NCBI RefSeq assembly: GCF_014042015.1
Contig: NZ_CP059493.1
Coordinates: 620,001-684,000, forward strand
DNA from: Actinotalea sp. JY-7876
Lineage (GTDB): Bacteria > Actinomycetota > Actinomycetes > Actinomycetales > Cellulomonadaceae
Length of the DNA stretch: 64,000 nt
Direction of reading: 5' to 3'
Shown here: piece by piece, positions 37,912-46,190 of the stretch
Position numbering within the stretch: the first letter of the stretch is position 1
Layout: each line of letters starts with the position of its first letter
The notes under the pieces: model-generated
Database searches by the model: none
What the model was told of the DNA's origin: nothing
What the model saw: the letters and a program-made list of their open reading frames with translations, nothing else
Translations under genes and position numbers: made by a program

Positions 37912-38859
37912 ATGAGTCACGACGAGGTGGTGCTGGTCGGGGTCGACGGCTCGCCGGCGAGCCTGCACGCGGCGGACTGGGCGGTCGCCTACGCCCGGGC
38001 CCACGGCCATGGTGTGCACCTGGTGTGCTCGTACGCGGTGCCCGCCTTCACGGCCGCGGCGCTCGACGGCGGCTACGCGGCGCTCGACGACACGGCGATC
38101 GCCGACGGCGCCCAGGCGGTCCTCGACGAGGCGACGCAGCGGCTGAGCCGCTCCGGCGTGCGCGTGACCTCCGCCGTCGCCACCGGCGATGCCGCGGCCG
38201 TGCTCGTCGAGCTCTCGCGCGGCGCGGCGGCGGTCGTCGTCGGGACGCGGGGGCGTGGCGGCTTCGCGGAGCGGCTGCTCGGCACCGTCTCGTCCGCGCT
38301 GCCGGCCCACGCGCACTGCCCGACCGTCGTCGTGCCGTGGACCAGCACCGATGACGACGGCGAGACCGCTCCGCCGACACCGGTGCGCCGGATCGTCGTC
38401 GGCGTGGACGGCTCGCCCGCGGCCGAGGTCGCGCTCGAGCAGGCGATCCGCGAGGCGGAGCGGTGGGGCGCCGAGCTCACTGCGGTCGCCGGCGTGCCGG
38501 TCGGCGCCGGGGCGGGCATCCTCGCGTGGCTGCCCGCCTCGATCGACCACGCCGCCGTCCTGCGCGACGCGGCCGAGGGACTCGACGTCGTGGTCGACCG
38601 GGCCCTGGTGCGGCACCCGGGCGTGGAGGTGCGGCGGCACGTGCTCGACGGCACGGGCGCCGCGCTCCTCACCGAGTTCTCGACGGCGGTGGACCTCGTG
38701 GTCGTGGGCTCGCGCGGGCGCGGCGGCTTCGCGGGGCTCCTGCTCGGTTCGACGAGCCAGGCCGTGCTCCACCACTCCGCGTGCCCCGTCATGGTGGTCA
38801 CGCGCCGCTGCCAGCACCCCGCGGACGACGAGCCGCTGGGCCGCCGCCCCGGCTCCTGA
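37912..38859 (+). CDS. Universal stress protein with two UspA domains
   Basis: A 315-residue cytoplasmic protein with two tandem Usp domains. Domain 1 starts VVLVGVDGSPASLHAADWAV and has VVVGTRGRGGFAERLLGTVSSAL, the ATP-binding G-2x-G-9x-G-S/T motif. Domain 2 starts RIVVGVDGSPAAEVALEQAI and ends with VVVGSRGRGGFAGLLLGSTSQAV. Such proteins bind ATP and accumulate in stress or dormancy in actinobacteria. ATG 37912 follows AGGAGG (37901-37906), a very good ribosome binding site. The frame is open upstream, but that part overlaps the repeats and is not coding. It is convergent with the Lrp-family gene. Confidence 0.95.
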   Translation: MSHDEVVLVGVDGSPASLHAADWAVAYARAHGHGVHLVCSYAVPAFTAAALDGGYAALDDTAIADGAQAVLDEATQRLSRSGVRVTSAVATGDAAAVLVELSRGAAAVVVGTRGRGGFAERLLGTVSSALPAHAHCPTVVVPWTSTDDDGETAPPTPVRRIVVGVDGSPAAEVALEQAIREAERWGAELTAVAGVPVGAGAGILAWLPASIDHAAVLRDAAEGLDVVVDRALVRHPGVEVRRHVLDGTGAALLTEFSTAVDLVVVGSRGRGGFAGLLLGSTSQAVLHHSACPVMVVTRRCQHPADDEPLGRRPGS

Positions 38860-38904
38860 CCCGGCTGCGGGCTCGGCGGCGGACCGCGACCCACGGCGGG
38901 CAGG

Positions 38905-39396
38905 TCACGGCAGCGGTGGTGGGAGGTCCGGGCGCCGGACCAGCGGCGTGAGGACGACGGTCGAGCGCGTCCGGTCGACGAACGGCTCGGCGGCGATGCG
39001 TTCGACCACCTCGTCGAGGTGCCTCACGTCGCGCGCGCGCACGTGCACGACGGCGTCCGCCTCGCCCGTCACGGTGCTCGCCGCGACGACCTCCGGGTAG
39101 CGCTCGAACGCCGCCCGCATGGTCGCGGGGCTCGTGCGCGGCGCGCAGTGCACCTCGACGTGCGCCTCGGTGGCCCAGCCCAGCGCCGCGGGGTCGATGC
39201 GGACGGTGAACCCGTCGATGACGCCGCGCTCGCGCAGCCGGTCGACCCGCCGCTTCACCGCGGGCGCCGAGAGGTTCACGCGCGCGCCGACGGCGGCATA
39301 GCTCGCGCGGGCGTCGCGGGCCAGGTGCGCGAGGATCGCGGTGTCGATCCGGTCCACGCCGGCGTAGGTCCCCTCGGGTGGGACCGGGTTCTGCAT
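38905..39396 (-). CDS. Lrp/AsnC-family transcriptional regulator
   Basis: A 163-residue feast/famine regulator. The helix-turn-helix domain is RIDTAILAHLARDARASYAAVGARVNLSAPAVKRRVDRLRERGVI and the C-terminal RAM ligand domain follows, with VEVHCAPRTSPATMRAAFERYPEVVAASTVTGEADAVVHVRARD. Members sense amino acids. A dimethylargininase-like gene lies 0.3 kb upstream on the same strand with a tiny gene between; Lrp-type regulators are common next to arginine-degradation genes, so that gene is a possible target. The start is ATG 39396. Confidence 0.93.
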   Translation of the reverse strand: MQNPVPPEGTYAGVDRIDTAILAHLARDARASYAAVGARVNLSAPAVKRRVDRLRERGVIDGFTVRIDPAALGWATEAHVEVHCAPRTSPATMRAAFERYPEVVAASTVTGEADAVVHVRARDVRHLDEVVERIAAEPFVDRTRSTVVLTPLVRRPDLPPPLP

Positions 39397-39502
39397 GCGC
39401 CCAGCATGCCGGACGCGACCCGATCGCGATCACGGCCGCGCGGACGTTCACTGGACGTGGGCGGGATCACCCGTCCGTCGCCGCCACGCAAGGGGGTTCG
39501 GC

Positions 39503-39643
39503 ATGGGTATGGACGACATCACCGAGAAGGCCAGCGACGCCGGCATCGAGAAGGCCGGGGACGCCGCCGAGAAGAAGGCGGGTGGCCACGGCGACAAGGT
39601 CGACAAGGCCGAGCAGGCCGCCGACAAGAAGGCCGGCGGCTGA
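39503..39643 (+). CDS. MT0933-like small antitoxin-type protein
   Basis: A 46-residue hydrophilic, fully helical protein: MGMDDITEKASDAGIEKAGD, then repeats of the type KAGDAAEKKAGG, GDKVDKAEQAADKKAGG. This pattern matches the MT0933 antitoxin family, small Lys/Ala-rich proteins whose mycobacterial member is encoded with an SRPBCC-fold toxin. No toxin gene is adjacent; an SRPBCC protein is encoded about 2 kb away. AAGGGGG lies before ATG 39503. A second ATG follows two codons later. The family call is by composition and repeat pattern; a true antitoxin role is doubtful. Confidence 0.7.
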   Translation: MGMDDITEKASDAGIEKAGDAAEKKAGGHGDKVDKAEQAADKKAGG

Positions 39644-39653
39644 CGAACGACGA

Positions 39654-39686
39654 CGACGCCCGGTGCGCGCGACGCACCGGGCGTCG
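39654..39686. terminator. Bidirectional terminator hairpin
   Basis: A perfect 14-bp stem (39654-39667 with 39673-39686) with a five-base loop, lying between the small antitoxin-like gene and the convergent dimethylargininase gene. Confidence 0.85.
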
Positions 39687-39698
39687 CGGTGCGTCACC

Positions 39699-40523
39699 TC
39701 ACGAGCGGATCTCGAGTGTGCAGCACTTGGCGCCGCCGCCGCCCTTGAGCAGCTCCGTGGTGTCGACGGGGTGCGGCTCGAAGCCGCGCGCGCGCAGCTC
39801 GGCGGCGAGGTCGACGGCGGCCGGCGCGACCACGACGTGCAGGCCGTCGGAGACGGCATTGAGCCCGAGGGCGATGGCGTCGGCCTCCGTCGCCATGACG
39901 GCGTCGGGGTAGCGGGCCGCCAGGACCGCCTGGGACGTGGCGGAGAACGCCGGGGGGTAGTAGGCGATGAGCTCGTGGCCGGGGCGGCTGTCGAGCACAG
40001 CGATCGCGGTGTCGAGGTGGTAGAAGCGCGGGTCCACGAGCTCGAGGGTGACGACCTCGTGGCCCGACAGCGCGGCGAGCTCGGCGTGCGCCGCGGGGTC
40101 GGTGCGGAACCCGGAGCCTGCGAGGAAGGTGTCGCCGACGAGCAGGATGTCGCCCTCGCCCTCGTTGATCTGGGCGGCGGTCTGCGTGATGAACCCGTGG
40201 TCGGCGAACCACTTCTCGTACAGGGGGCCCTCGGCGGCGCGCTCGGGGTAGCGGAAGCGGGCCGAGTAGACGAGTCCGTCGACGACCGTCGCCCCGTTCG
40301 CGGCGTAGACCATGTCCGGCAGGCCGGGAGCGGGGTCGATGAGCTCGACCGTGTGGCCCCACGCGAGGTAGGCGTCGCGCAGTGTCTCCCACTGGGCGAT
40401 CGCGCGCTCGCGGTCGGTGGCGCGGGTGACGTCCATCCAGGGGTTGATCTCGTACGTCACCTCGAAGAAGTCGGGGCGGCACATGAGGTAGCGGCGGGCG
40501 GTGGGGGTGCGCGGCTGGGTCAC
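39699..40523 (-). CDS. Dimethylargininase-like amidinohydrolase
   Basis: A 274-residue enzyme of the amidinotransferase superfamily, close to dimethylarginine dimethylaminohydrolase, which forms citrulline. Typical parts are RRYLMCRPDFFEVTYEINPW, LPDMVYAANGATVVDGLVY, the substrate/His region VDPRFYHLDTAIAVLDSRPG, and the C-terminal catalytic Cys in KGGGGAKCCTLEIRS (residue 267 or 268). The start is GTG 40523 after AGGAGCCGCA. Dimethylarginine is not certain as substrate; arginine or other guanidino compounds are alternatives. An Lrp/AsnC gene lies downstream on the same strand. Confidence 0.88.
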   Translation of the reverse strand: MTQPRTPTARRYLMCRPDFFEVTYEINPWMDVTRATDRERAIAQWETLRDAYLAWGHTVELIDPAPGLPDMVYAANGATVVDGLVYSARFRYPERAAEGPLYEKWFADHGFITQTAAQINEGEGDILLVGDTFLAGSGFRTDPAAHAELAALSGHEVVTLELVDPRFYHLDTAIAVLDSRPGHELIAYYPPAFSATSQAVLAARYPDAVMATEADAIALGLNAVSDGLHVVVAPAAVDLAAELRARGFEPHPVDTTELLKGGGGAKCCTLEIRS

Positions 40524-40733
40524 TGCGGCTCCTGGCGGGTCGGCGGTCCGGTGGGGGATCACGGCCCGGCGACGGTGCCGGCCTCCCGACGAGATTAGGA
40601 CCGCCGACCTCCGACCGACGGGTCGCAACGCTGTGCTGCGAGGCCCCACCCGTTGCGCGCCGCGCCCCTCCGACAGCGATTCGTTGCGCCGGGGCGGGGC
40701 CCGCCCCGGCCCGCGTACCAGCACCACCGCCGG

Positions 40734-40797
40734 GCACGTCCGTTCCACGCGAGCACGTCCTGCGTCACGGACGTCTTCGGCTGGAACGGACGTGCTC
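40734..40797. repeat. Composite element B, inverted-repeat part
   Basis: Outer arms GCACGTCCGTTCCA (40734-40747) and TGGAACGGACGTGC (40782-40795) are a perfect 14-bp inverted repeat. Nested inside are GAGCACGTCC (40751-40760) and GGACGTCTTC (40769-40778). The arms are nearly identical to those of element A, so both are copies of one repeat type. Confidence 0.88.
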
Positions 40798-40800
40798 GCG

Positions 40801-40834
40801 GCCGGGGCGGGTTGGCGGGCGGGGTGGGTTGGCG
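40801..40834. repeat. Composite element B, 17-bp G-rich tandem array
   Basis: Unit 1 GCCGGGGCGGGTTGGCG (40801-40817), unit 2 GGCGGGGTGGGTTGGCG (40818-40834), and a partial third that runs into the stop codon of the alpha/beta hydrolase gene. The core GGCGGGGTGGG is identical to that of element C on its opposite strand. Confidence 0.82.
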
Positions 40835-40841
40835 GCCGGGG

Positions 40842-41648
40842 TCAGGCTCGCGCGGTCGTCAGGACGTCGCGGAGCGCGGCGGCGAACTCCTGCGGGTGGG
40901 ACGCGAAGCCGTGGTGAGCGCCGGGGAAGGCGGTCAGTCGGGTGCCGAGGCGCTCCGCCAGGGCGGTCGACGTGCGGTGCGTCAGCAGGTCCCCGGAGTC
41001 CGCGCCCACGCCGACGACGACGCGCGTCGCGCCGGCGGTGAGCGCGGCGATGTCGGGCACGTACGACGACGTCGGGTGGAGGTCCTGGGCGAAGAACCGT
41101 GCGCCGTCCGCCATGTCCTGCGCCGACGGCGGCTCCCGAGGCTCCTCCTCGTCCTCGTCCCAGCCCGCGTTGCCCAGGAACGCCATGATGGCCGCCTCGA
41201 ACCCCTCGCGGTGGAACGTCGCGACCAGGGCGTCCACCGCGGCGAGCTGCTCGGCCGAGTCCTGCAGGAGGGTCAGCACCGGCGGCTCGTGCGCGACGAG
41301 CGTCCGCACGCGGTCCGGGTAGCGGGTCGCGAGGTCGAGCCCCGTGACGGCGCCACCGCTGCTCCCCATGACGTCGGCATCGTCCGCGCCCAGCGTGTCG
41401 AGCAGCGCGGCGAGGTCGTCCGCGCGCAGCTGCGGGGTCGAGGGGCCGTCCGGGTCGTCCAGGCGGCTGCGGTTGATGCCGCGCGGGTCGTGCGTGACGA
41501 CCGTGTGCTCGCGGGCGAGCTCGTCGGCGAGCCCCGCGAAGACCCGCGCGTCGACCGGCGAGCCGGTGAGGATCATGAGCGGCCCGTTGCCGCGCACCTC
41601 GTAGTGGATGGTGCCGCCCGGGATGGGCAGCTGGTGAGTGGTGAGCAT
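40842..41648 (-). CDS. Alpha/beta hydrolase
   Basis: A 268-residue alpha/beta-fold hydrolase. The strand before the nucleophile elbow ends VMGSSGGAVTGLDLATRYP, giving the G-x-S-x-G nucleophile Ser in GSSGG; the acid is near GVGADSGD and the His in AFPGAHHGFASHP close to the C-terminus. The oxyanion region is near LTGSPVDARVF. The substrate is unknown. The start is ATG 41648. It lies beside the SRPBCC and MmcQ/YjbR genes on the same strand, but the 108-base gap makes cotranscription uncertain. Its 3' end borders the tandem part of element B. Confidence 0.88.
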   Translation of the reverse strand: MLTTHQLPIPGGTIHYEVRGNGPLMILTGSPVDARVFAGLADELAREHTVVTHDPRGINRSRLDDPDGPSTPQLRADDLAALLDTLGADDADVMGSSGGAVTGLDLATRYPDRVRTLVAHEPPVLTLLQDSAEQLAAVDALVATFHREGFEAAIMAFLGNAGWDEDEEEPREPPSAQDMADGARFFAQDLHPTSSYVPDIAALTAGATRVVVGVGADSGDLLTHRTSTALAERLGTRLTAFPGAHHGFASHPQEFAAALRDVLTTARA

Positions 41649-41756
41649 CGGGGTTCCCTCCGTCCGCGTCGGCGGAGCGCCGACTCAGGAGGGACTACGC
41701 CCGGCGCCGTGACTCATCGCGCCCGGCCGGACCCGCGGGGCCGGCCCCCGGGGGGA

Positions 41757-42245
41757 TCAGGGGACGCGGCTCACCTCGGCCGCCACGCGGCGCAGGACCA
41801 GGTGGAGCATGCCGGACATGGCCACGGCGGTCAGCGCGGCGCCGACCGGGCGGGGCAGGCCGCGCAGCCAGGTGCGCTCGACCCACGTCACCTCGCTGTG
41901 CCGCGACCCCAGCGGCCGGACGCGCACCTCGGCGTCGCCCATCAGCACGGGGCCGCGCTTGCGGAACGTCGCGACACCCTCGCGCGCCGCGTCCCGTCCG
42001 TGCGCCGGCGCCGGCGGGTCGTAGCGCTCGACGACCATGACGTCGGGCACCCCGCGCCCGCCCGACGCCGCCGTCGGGCCGGTGACGCCCGTGAACTCGT
42101 CACCCGCCCGCACCGGCCGGTCCGGCCCGTCGATCCGCGTCAGCGGCACCCACCGCGCGTGGTGGCGCACGTCCGTGACCAGGTCCCACACGACGCCGGC
42201 CGGCGCGGCGACCACGCGGCTCACCGAGACTTCGCGCACGCTCAC
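41757..42245 (-). CDS. SRPBCC-family protein (polyketide cyclase/START-like fold)
   Basis: A 162-residue protein with the helix-grip SRPBCC pattern: VSRVVAAPAGVVWDLVTDVRHHARWVP at the start, then VRAGDEFTGVTG, VMVVERYDPP and SEVTWVERTWLRG, ending with a hydrophobic helix (ALTAVAMSGMLHLVLRRV). Such proteins bind lipids or aromatic compounds; mycobacterial Rv0910-type toxins are relatives. Start is GTG 42245, overlapping the MmcQ/YjbR stop (42242-42245), so the pair is translationally coupled. An antitoxin-like protein lies 2 kb away, not next to it. Confidence 0.82.
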   Translation of the reverse strand: MSVREVSVSRVVAAPAGVVWDLVTDVRHHARWVPLTRIDGPDRPVRAGDEFTGVTGPTAASGGRGVPDVMVVERYDPPAPAHGRDAAREGVATFRKRGPVLMGDAEVRVRPLGSRHSEVTWVERTWLRGLPRPVGAALTAVAMSGMLHLVLRRVAAEVSRVP

Positions 42246-42643
42246 GTGCCCGACGACCGCTCGGCGTCGAGCCGGGCGACGAGCCGTGCGGGCGCCGCCT
42301 GCCGGTACGACGACGCGAGCAGCTCGCCGACCTCGTCCCAGTCGACGTCGCGCGCGAGGTCGAGTGCGAGCCACCCGGCGGGCCCGTGGTACGGCGGCGC
42401 CCAGAAGCGGGCGTCGTCGAGCAGCGCGGGCCGCTCGTCGTCGTCGGGCCTGAAGATCAGGGCGTGCGGCTGCTCCGGCTGCCCGGCCGCGGCGCCGACG
42501 CCGTAGGTCGCGTACATCCTCGCCACCCGGAAGGTCGGGCGGCCCCAGGACTCCTTCTCGACCGACTCGGGCAGCGCAGCGCACAGGTCGCGCAGGCGCG
42601 CGAGCAGCGGGTCGTCGTCGTCGTACATCCGCGGGTGCGCCAC
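42242..42643 (-). CDS. MmcQ/YjbR-family protein
   Basis: A 133-residue protein of the MmcQ/YjbR fold (CyaY-like), often annotated as DNA-binding. The pattern CAALPESVEKESWGRPTFRVARMYATYG leads to a segment with PHALIFRPDDDERPALLDDARFWAPPYHGPAGWLALDLARDVDWDEVGELLASSYRQAAP, which matches the family. The start is GTG 42643, five bases after GGGAG, in preference to an internal ATG at 42628. Coupled by a four-base overlap to the SRPBCC gene; divergent from the aldo/keto reductase. The function is unknown. Confidence 0.85.
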   Translation of the reverse strand: MAHPRMYDDDDPLLARLRDLCAALPESVEKESWGRPTFRVARMYATYGVGAAAGQPEQPHALIFRPDDDERPALLDDARFWAPPYHGPAGWLALDLARDVDWDEVGELLASSYRQAAPARLVARLDAERSSGT

Positions 42644-42712
42644 GTGAGCTCCCAGGTCAGCGGTCGCGCTCGAGGTGATCGCGGCCGTGGGACCACGGTA
42701 GCGTCGCGGTTC

Positions 42713-43699
42713 ATGGACAAGCGTGTGCTCGGACGGACGGGACGACAGGTCAGCGTGATCGGCCTCGGCTGCTGGCAGCTGGGGGCGGACTGGGGCGAGG
42801 TGAGCGAGGAGCAGGCGCTCGCGGTGCTCGACGCCGCGGTGGACTCCGGGGTGACCTTCCTCGACACCGCGGACGTGTACGGCGACGGCCGCTCGGAGCG
42901 GCTCGTCGGGACGCTGCTGCGCAACCGGCCCGACGCCGGTCTCACGGTCGCGACGAAGATGGGTCGCCGGGCCGCCCCGCACGTCGACGCGGCGTACACG
43001 CTCGACGCGTTCCGGGCGTGGACCGACCGCTCGCGCGAGAACCTCGGCGTCGAGACCCTGGACCTCGTCCAGCTGCACTGCCCGCCCACGGAGACGTTCT
43101 CGCGCGACTCCCTGTACGACGACCTGGACACCCTGGTCGCCGAGGGCCGCGTCGCCGCCTACGGCGTCTCGGTCGAGAAGGTCGCGGAGGCGCTCGAGGC
43201 GATCTCCCGGCCGAACGTCGCGACCGTGCAGATCATCCTCAACGTCTTCCGCCGCAAGCCGCTGGAGGAGGTGCTGCCCGCCGCGCTCGAGGCCGGCGTG
43301 GGCATCCTGGCGCGCGTGCCGCTCGCGAGCGGCCTGCTGAGCGGCAAGTACGACGCGTCGACGACGTTCGCCGCGGACGACCACCGGAGCTTCAACCGCC
43401 AGGGTGAGGCGTTCGACGTCGGCGAGACGTTCGCGGGCGTGCCGTACGACGTCGGCGTCGCCGCCGCGCAGGAGGTCGCCCGGTTCACGCCGCAGGGCGC
43501 GACGACGGCTCAGCTCGCCCTGCGCTGGATCCTCGACCAGCCGGGCGTCTCGACGGTCATCCCCGGCGCGAGCAAGCCCGAGCAGGCGCGGTCGAACGCG
43601 GCCGCCGCCGACCTGGCGCCGCTCGACGCGGAGACTCTCGCCGGGCTCGAGAAGATCTACGACGAGCGCATCCGGCAGCACGTGCACGGCCGCTGGTGA
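42713..43699 (+). CDS. Aldo/keto reductase
   Basis: A 328-residue NADPH-dependent oxidoreductase of the aldo/keto reductase superfamily. The pattern VIGLGCWQLGADWGEVSEEQ begins it; the catalytic tetrad residues include Asp in GVTFLDTADVYGDG with Tyr, and Lys in VATKMGRR. ALRWILDQPGVSTVIPGASKPEQARSN near the C-terminus is the family's cofactor region. The substrate is unknown. TAGCGT at 42699-42704 lies eight bases before ATG 42713 and there is no Shine-Dalgarno, so a leaderless message is likely. Divergent from MmcQ/YjbR and convergent with the next gene. Confidence 0.92.
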   Translation: MDKRVLGRTGRQVSVIGLGCWQLGADWGEVSEEQALAVLDAAVDSGVTFLDTADVYGDGRSERLVGTLLRNRPDAGLTVATKMGRRAAPHVDAAYTLDAFRAWTDRSRENLGVETLDLVQLHCPPTETFSRDSLYDDLDTLVAEGRVAAYGVSVEKVAEALEAISRPNVATVQIILNVFRRKPLEEVLPAALEAGVGILARVPLASGLLSGKYDASTTFAADDHRSFNRQGEAFDVGETFAGVPYDVGVAAAQEVARFTPQGATTAQLALRWILDQPGVSTVIPGASKPEQARSNAAAADLAPLDAETLAGLEKIYDERIRQHVHGRW

Positions 43700-43713
43700 C
43701 CGTCCGGCGGTGG

Positions 43714-43740
43714 ACCGCCGGGGCGCTCAGCCCCGGCGGT
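43714..43740. terminator. Terminator hairpin between convergent genes
   Basis: An 11-bp perfect stem (43714-43724 with 43730-43740) with a five-base loop, 15 bases after the aldo/keto reductase stop. It overlaps the last codons of the opposite-strand gene, which ends at 43727. Confidence 0.7.
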
Positions 43741-44710
43741 GCCACCGCCCCCGGCGCCTGGTGACGTCGCCGGGCGGCGTGTCCTGGACGTCCTCCAGCG
43801 GGACGTCGAGCGGCGTGGCGGGGACGTCGGGGCCGGCCCCGATCGCCGACCTGACCCGCTGCACGACGCGCGCCGGCGCCTTGGTCTCGTCCGGGCCGGA
43901 GACGGCGAGCTCGATCTCGCGCGGGAACCGGGCGGGCGGCGGGCCGAACGCCTTGTGCGCGCCCTCGACGACCGTGCGTCCCATGGCGCGCGCGCCCGTC
44001 GCGCCGATGACGGCGCCGATGCCGAACGGTGCCAGGCGACCGAACGCGAGGGCGCCCTGGCGCCCGGCCTGGCGCCGCACGAGACGCCTGGTCAGCGCGC
44101 TGTTGACGCGCTTGATGGTCTGCGTCGGCATGTTGATGAGCAGGGTCTTGGCCCAGGCGGTGGGGTTGATGCCCGCCTCGGAGCCGACCGTCGTCGCGCC
44201 CTGCTCGCCCAGGAGCGTCGCCATGAGCAGGGCACGCCGGCGCGCCGTCTCCTCGACGCCGATGCCGTGCACGTCCGCGACGGCGAGCGAGAACGCGGCG
44301 GACGCCGCGAAGAAGGTGCCCACCTCCGTCGTCGTCAGCGCCATGCTCACGCCCGTGCCGACGACGGGCATCGCCGCGGCCGCGCCGACCGCGCCGCCCG
44401 ACGTGGAGATCGCGAGCAGGTACTGCTTCTCCAGCAGGGTGATGATCTGCGCGGGGCTCGCGTAGGGGTTGCGCCGCCGCAGCCGGTCCACGTGGGCGTG
44501 GATCGCGCCGGACGGGACGCCGACCGCCTTGTCGATGAGGTCGTCCACGAACGGGATCCCGGTGGCGCCGGCGACGGGGGCGACCGCTCCGGCGGTGGCC
44601 GGTGGCTGCCCCGGGGGCGCCACGGTGCCGGCGCCGGCTCCGGGAGTGGGGACGACCGGTCCGTCGGTGGGGGAGGTGCGCTGCCACGGCGCGTTGTGGG
44701 GCGACGACAT
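43727..44710 (-). CDS. Hypothetical protein with hydrophobic middle (EcsC-like pattern)
   Basis: A 327-residue protein that I cannot place with confidence. A Pro/Gly/Ala-rich N-terminal 50 residues is followed by FVDDLIDKAVGVPSGAIHAHVDRLRRRNPYASPAQIITLLEKQYLL, then hydrophobic Gly/Ala-rich stretches (STSGGAVGAAAAMPVVGTGVSMAL and LALAVADVHGIG-like) and a Lys/Arg-rich region, ending with an acidic and basic tail. The hydrophobic middle with Gly-rich ends resembles EcsC-like proteins of actinobacteria, but no catalytic motif is seen. The start is ATG 44710 (MSSPHNAPW). It is convergent with the aldo/keto reductase gene. Confidence 0.65.
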   Translation of the reverse strand: MSSPHNAPWQRTSPTDGPVVPTPGAGAGTVAPPGQPPATAGAVAPVAGATGIPFVDDLIDKAVGVPSGAIHAHVDRLRRRNPYASPAQIITLLEKQYLLAISTSGGAVGAAAAMPVVGTGVSMALTTTEVGTFFAASAAFSLAVADVHGIGVEETARRRALLMATLLGEQGATTVGSEAGINPTAWAKTLLINMPTQTIKRVNSALTRRLVRRQAGRQGALAFGRLAPFGIGAVIGATGARAMGRTVVEGAHKAFGPPPARFPREIELAVSGPDETKAPARVVQRVRSAIGAGPDVPATPLDVPLEDVQDTPPGDVTRRRGRWHRRG

Positions 44711-44834
44711 GGCCCGATGGTCCCACGCGAGGCCCACCTCGTCGCGGCGTCGGGCCTCCGTCGCGTGACGACCGGCACGTCCGAGGTCCGGCGTCCGGGC
44801 GGGCCGGGCCCCTCGCTGCGCGGGGTGGTGCTAG

Positions 44835-44856
44835 CCGTACCCGTGCCGGGGTACGG
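44835..44856. repeat. Short hairpin in the leader of the serine hydrolase gene
   Basis: CCGTACCC (44835-44842) and GGGTACGG (44849-44856) form an 8-bp stem with a six-base loop about 80 bases before the start at 44938. It could be an operator or a leader hairpin. A GGCTGGATC word occurs twice nearby. Confidence 0.4.
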
Positions 44857-44937
44857 GCTGGATCGATCACCGCGGCGTGCCAGGCAAGGCTGGATCACGT
44901 CACCACGACCCGGTCCCAGCCTTCCGAGGAGCACCCC

Positions 44938-46146
44938 ATGTCCCAGCACCAGAGCCCCACCGGTCCGAGCCCGGCACGTAGCCGCCGCACCGCGGGCGCC
45001 GTCGCCGCCGTCCTGCTCACCGGCCTCGTCGGCGGCGGGGCGGCGTGGGCGGCGCTGCGCGACGACGCGCCGTTCGCCGCGCCCGTCGACACGGCCGCCG
45101 CGACCGAGGGCGACCCCCGCGTGCAGGGCGTCGTCGACAGCCTCGTCGAGGAGCTCGAGTTCCCGGGCGCCCTGGCGCACGTGGTCGACGAGGACGGGGT
45201 GGCCCGCGACTACACCGCCGGCGTCGGGAACCTCGAGACCGGTGCGGAGGTGCCGGTCGACGGCGAGGTCCGCATCGCCAGCAACACCAAGACGTTCACG
45301 GCAGCGGTCGTGCTGCAGCTCGTGGGCGAGGGGTCGGTCGACCTCGACGCCCCGATCGAGACCTACCTGCCGGGCCTGGTCCGCGGCGAGGGCATCGACG
45401 GCAACGCGATCACGGTGCGCCAGCTGCTGCAGCACACGAGCGGACTGCCCAACTACACCGCCGTCACGAGCGGCGACTCCTTCGCGACGCGGGACCGCTA
45501 CGTCCCGGCCCGCGACCTCACCGACATCGCCTTCGCGGAGGCCCCGCTCTTCGCCCCGGGCGAGGGGTGGTCGTACAGCAACACCAACTACACCCTGCTC
45601 GGGATGCTCATCGAGCGCGTCACCGGGCGGCCGTACGCGGAGCAGGTGACCGAGCGGATCATCGAGCCGCTCGGCCTGGAGCACACCTACGTGCCCGACG
45701 TCGGCGAGCGGGAGATCCGCGGCGCGCACCCCCGCGGGTACCACCCCACCGAGAGCGGGGAGCTCGAGGACCTCACCGAGATGGACCCGTCCATCGCCGG
45801 CGCGGCGGGCATGATCGTCTCCACGCCCAGCGAGCTCGCGGCGTTCTTCACCGCCCTGGTCGGCGGCGAGCTCCTGGAGCCCGCGCAGCTCGAGGCGATG
45901 CAGCAGATGGTCGAGATGCCCGAGGAGTACCCGGGCGACGGCTACGGCCTCGGCCTCATGCGGACCACGCTGAGCTGCGGCGTCGTCCTGTGGGGGCACG
46001 GCGGCGACATCGAGGGCTACGCGACGCGCGGCGGCGTGACGGAGGACGGCGTGGGCGTGACCTACGCGGTGACGTCACTCGGGTCCTCGCTCGAGACGAT
46101 CTACGCGATGGAGGACAAGGTCGACGAGATCGTCTGCGGCGCCTGA
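44938..46146 (+). CDS. Secreted serine hydrolase (beta-lactamase/D-Ala-D-Ala carboxypeptidase fold)
   Basis: A 402-residue class C beta-lactamase-fold hydrolase. A signal or membrane anchor near residues 16-42 (RRTAGAVAAVLLTGLVGGGAAWA) precedes the catalytic domain: SxxK as ASNTK (Ser nucleophile and Lys), the Y-x-N motif YSNTNYTLLG, and HGGDIEGYA near the end (the KTG-equivalent HGG). The length and motifs fit D,D-carboxypeptidases or esterases, rather than true beta-lactamases. It acts outside the membrane. The start ATG 44938 follows GAGGAGCACCCC. Composite element C begins 44 bases after its stop. Confidence 0.9.
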   Translation: MSQHQSPTGPSPARSRRTAGAVAAVLLTGLVGGGAAWAALRDDAPFAAPVDTAAATEGDPRVQGVVDSLVEELEFPGALAHVVDEDGVARDYTAGVGNLETGAEVPVDGEVRIASNTKTFTAAVVLQLVGEGSVDLDAPIETYLPGLVRGEGIDGNAITVRQLLQHTSGLPNYTAVTSGDSFATRDRYVPARDLTDIAFAEAPLFAPGEGWSYSNTNYTLLGMLIERVTGRPYAEQVTERIIEPLGLEHTYVPDVGEREIRGAHPRGYHPTESGELEDLTEMDPSIAGAAGMIVSTPSELAAFFTALVGGELLEPAQLEAMQQMVEMPEEYPGDGYGLGLMRTTLSCGVVLWGHGGDIEGYATRGGVTEDGVGVTYAVTSLGSSLETIYAMEDKVDEIVCGA

Positions 46147-46190
46147 CCCGCCCCGCGGCCGCCCGCCGCCCCGCCGCCGCCCCGCCACCC

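Larger units (their letters stand above)
40524..40841. other. Gene-free stretch holding composite element B
   Basis: 318 bases between the starts of the dimethylargininase gene (to the left) and the end of the alpha/beta hydrolase gene (to the right). The right half carries an inverted repeat (40734-40797) and a 17-bp tandem array (40801-40834). The left half presumably holds the dimethylargininase promoter; I see no clear boxes. Confidence 0.75.

Noticed and set aside
43727-44710. Confident EcsC assignment
   Set aside because: Only the hydrophobic Gly-rich pattern is similar; no diagnostic motif was found, so it is left as hypothetical.
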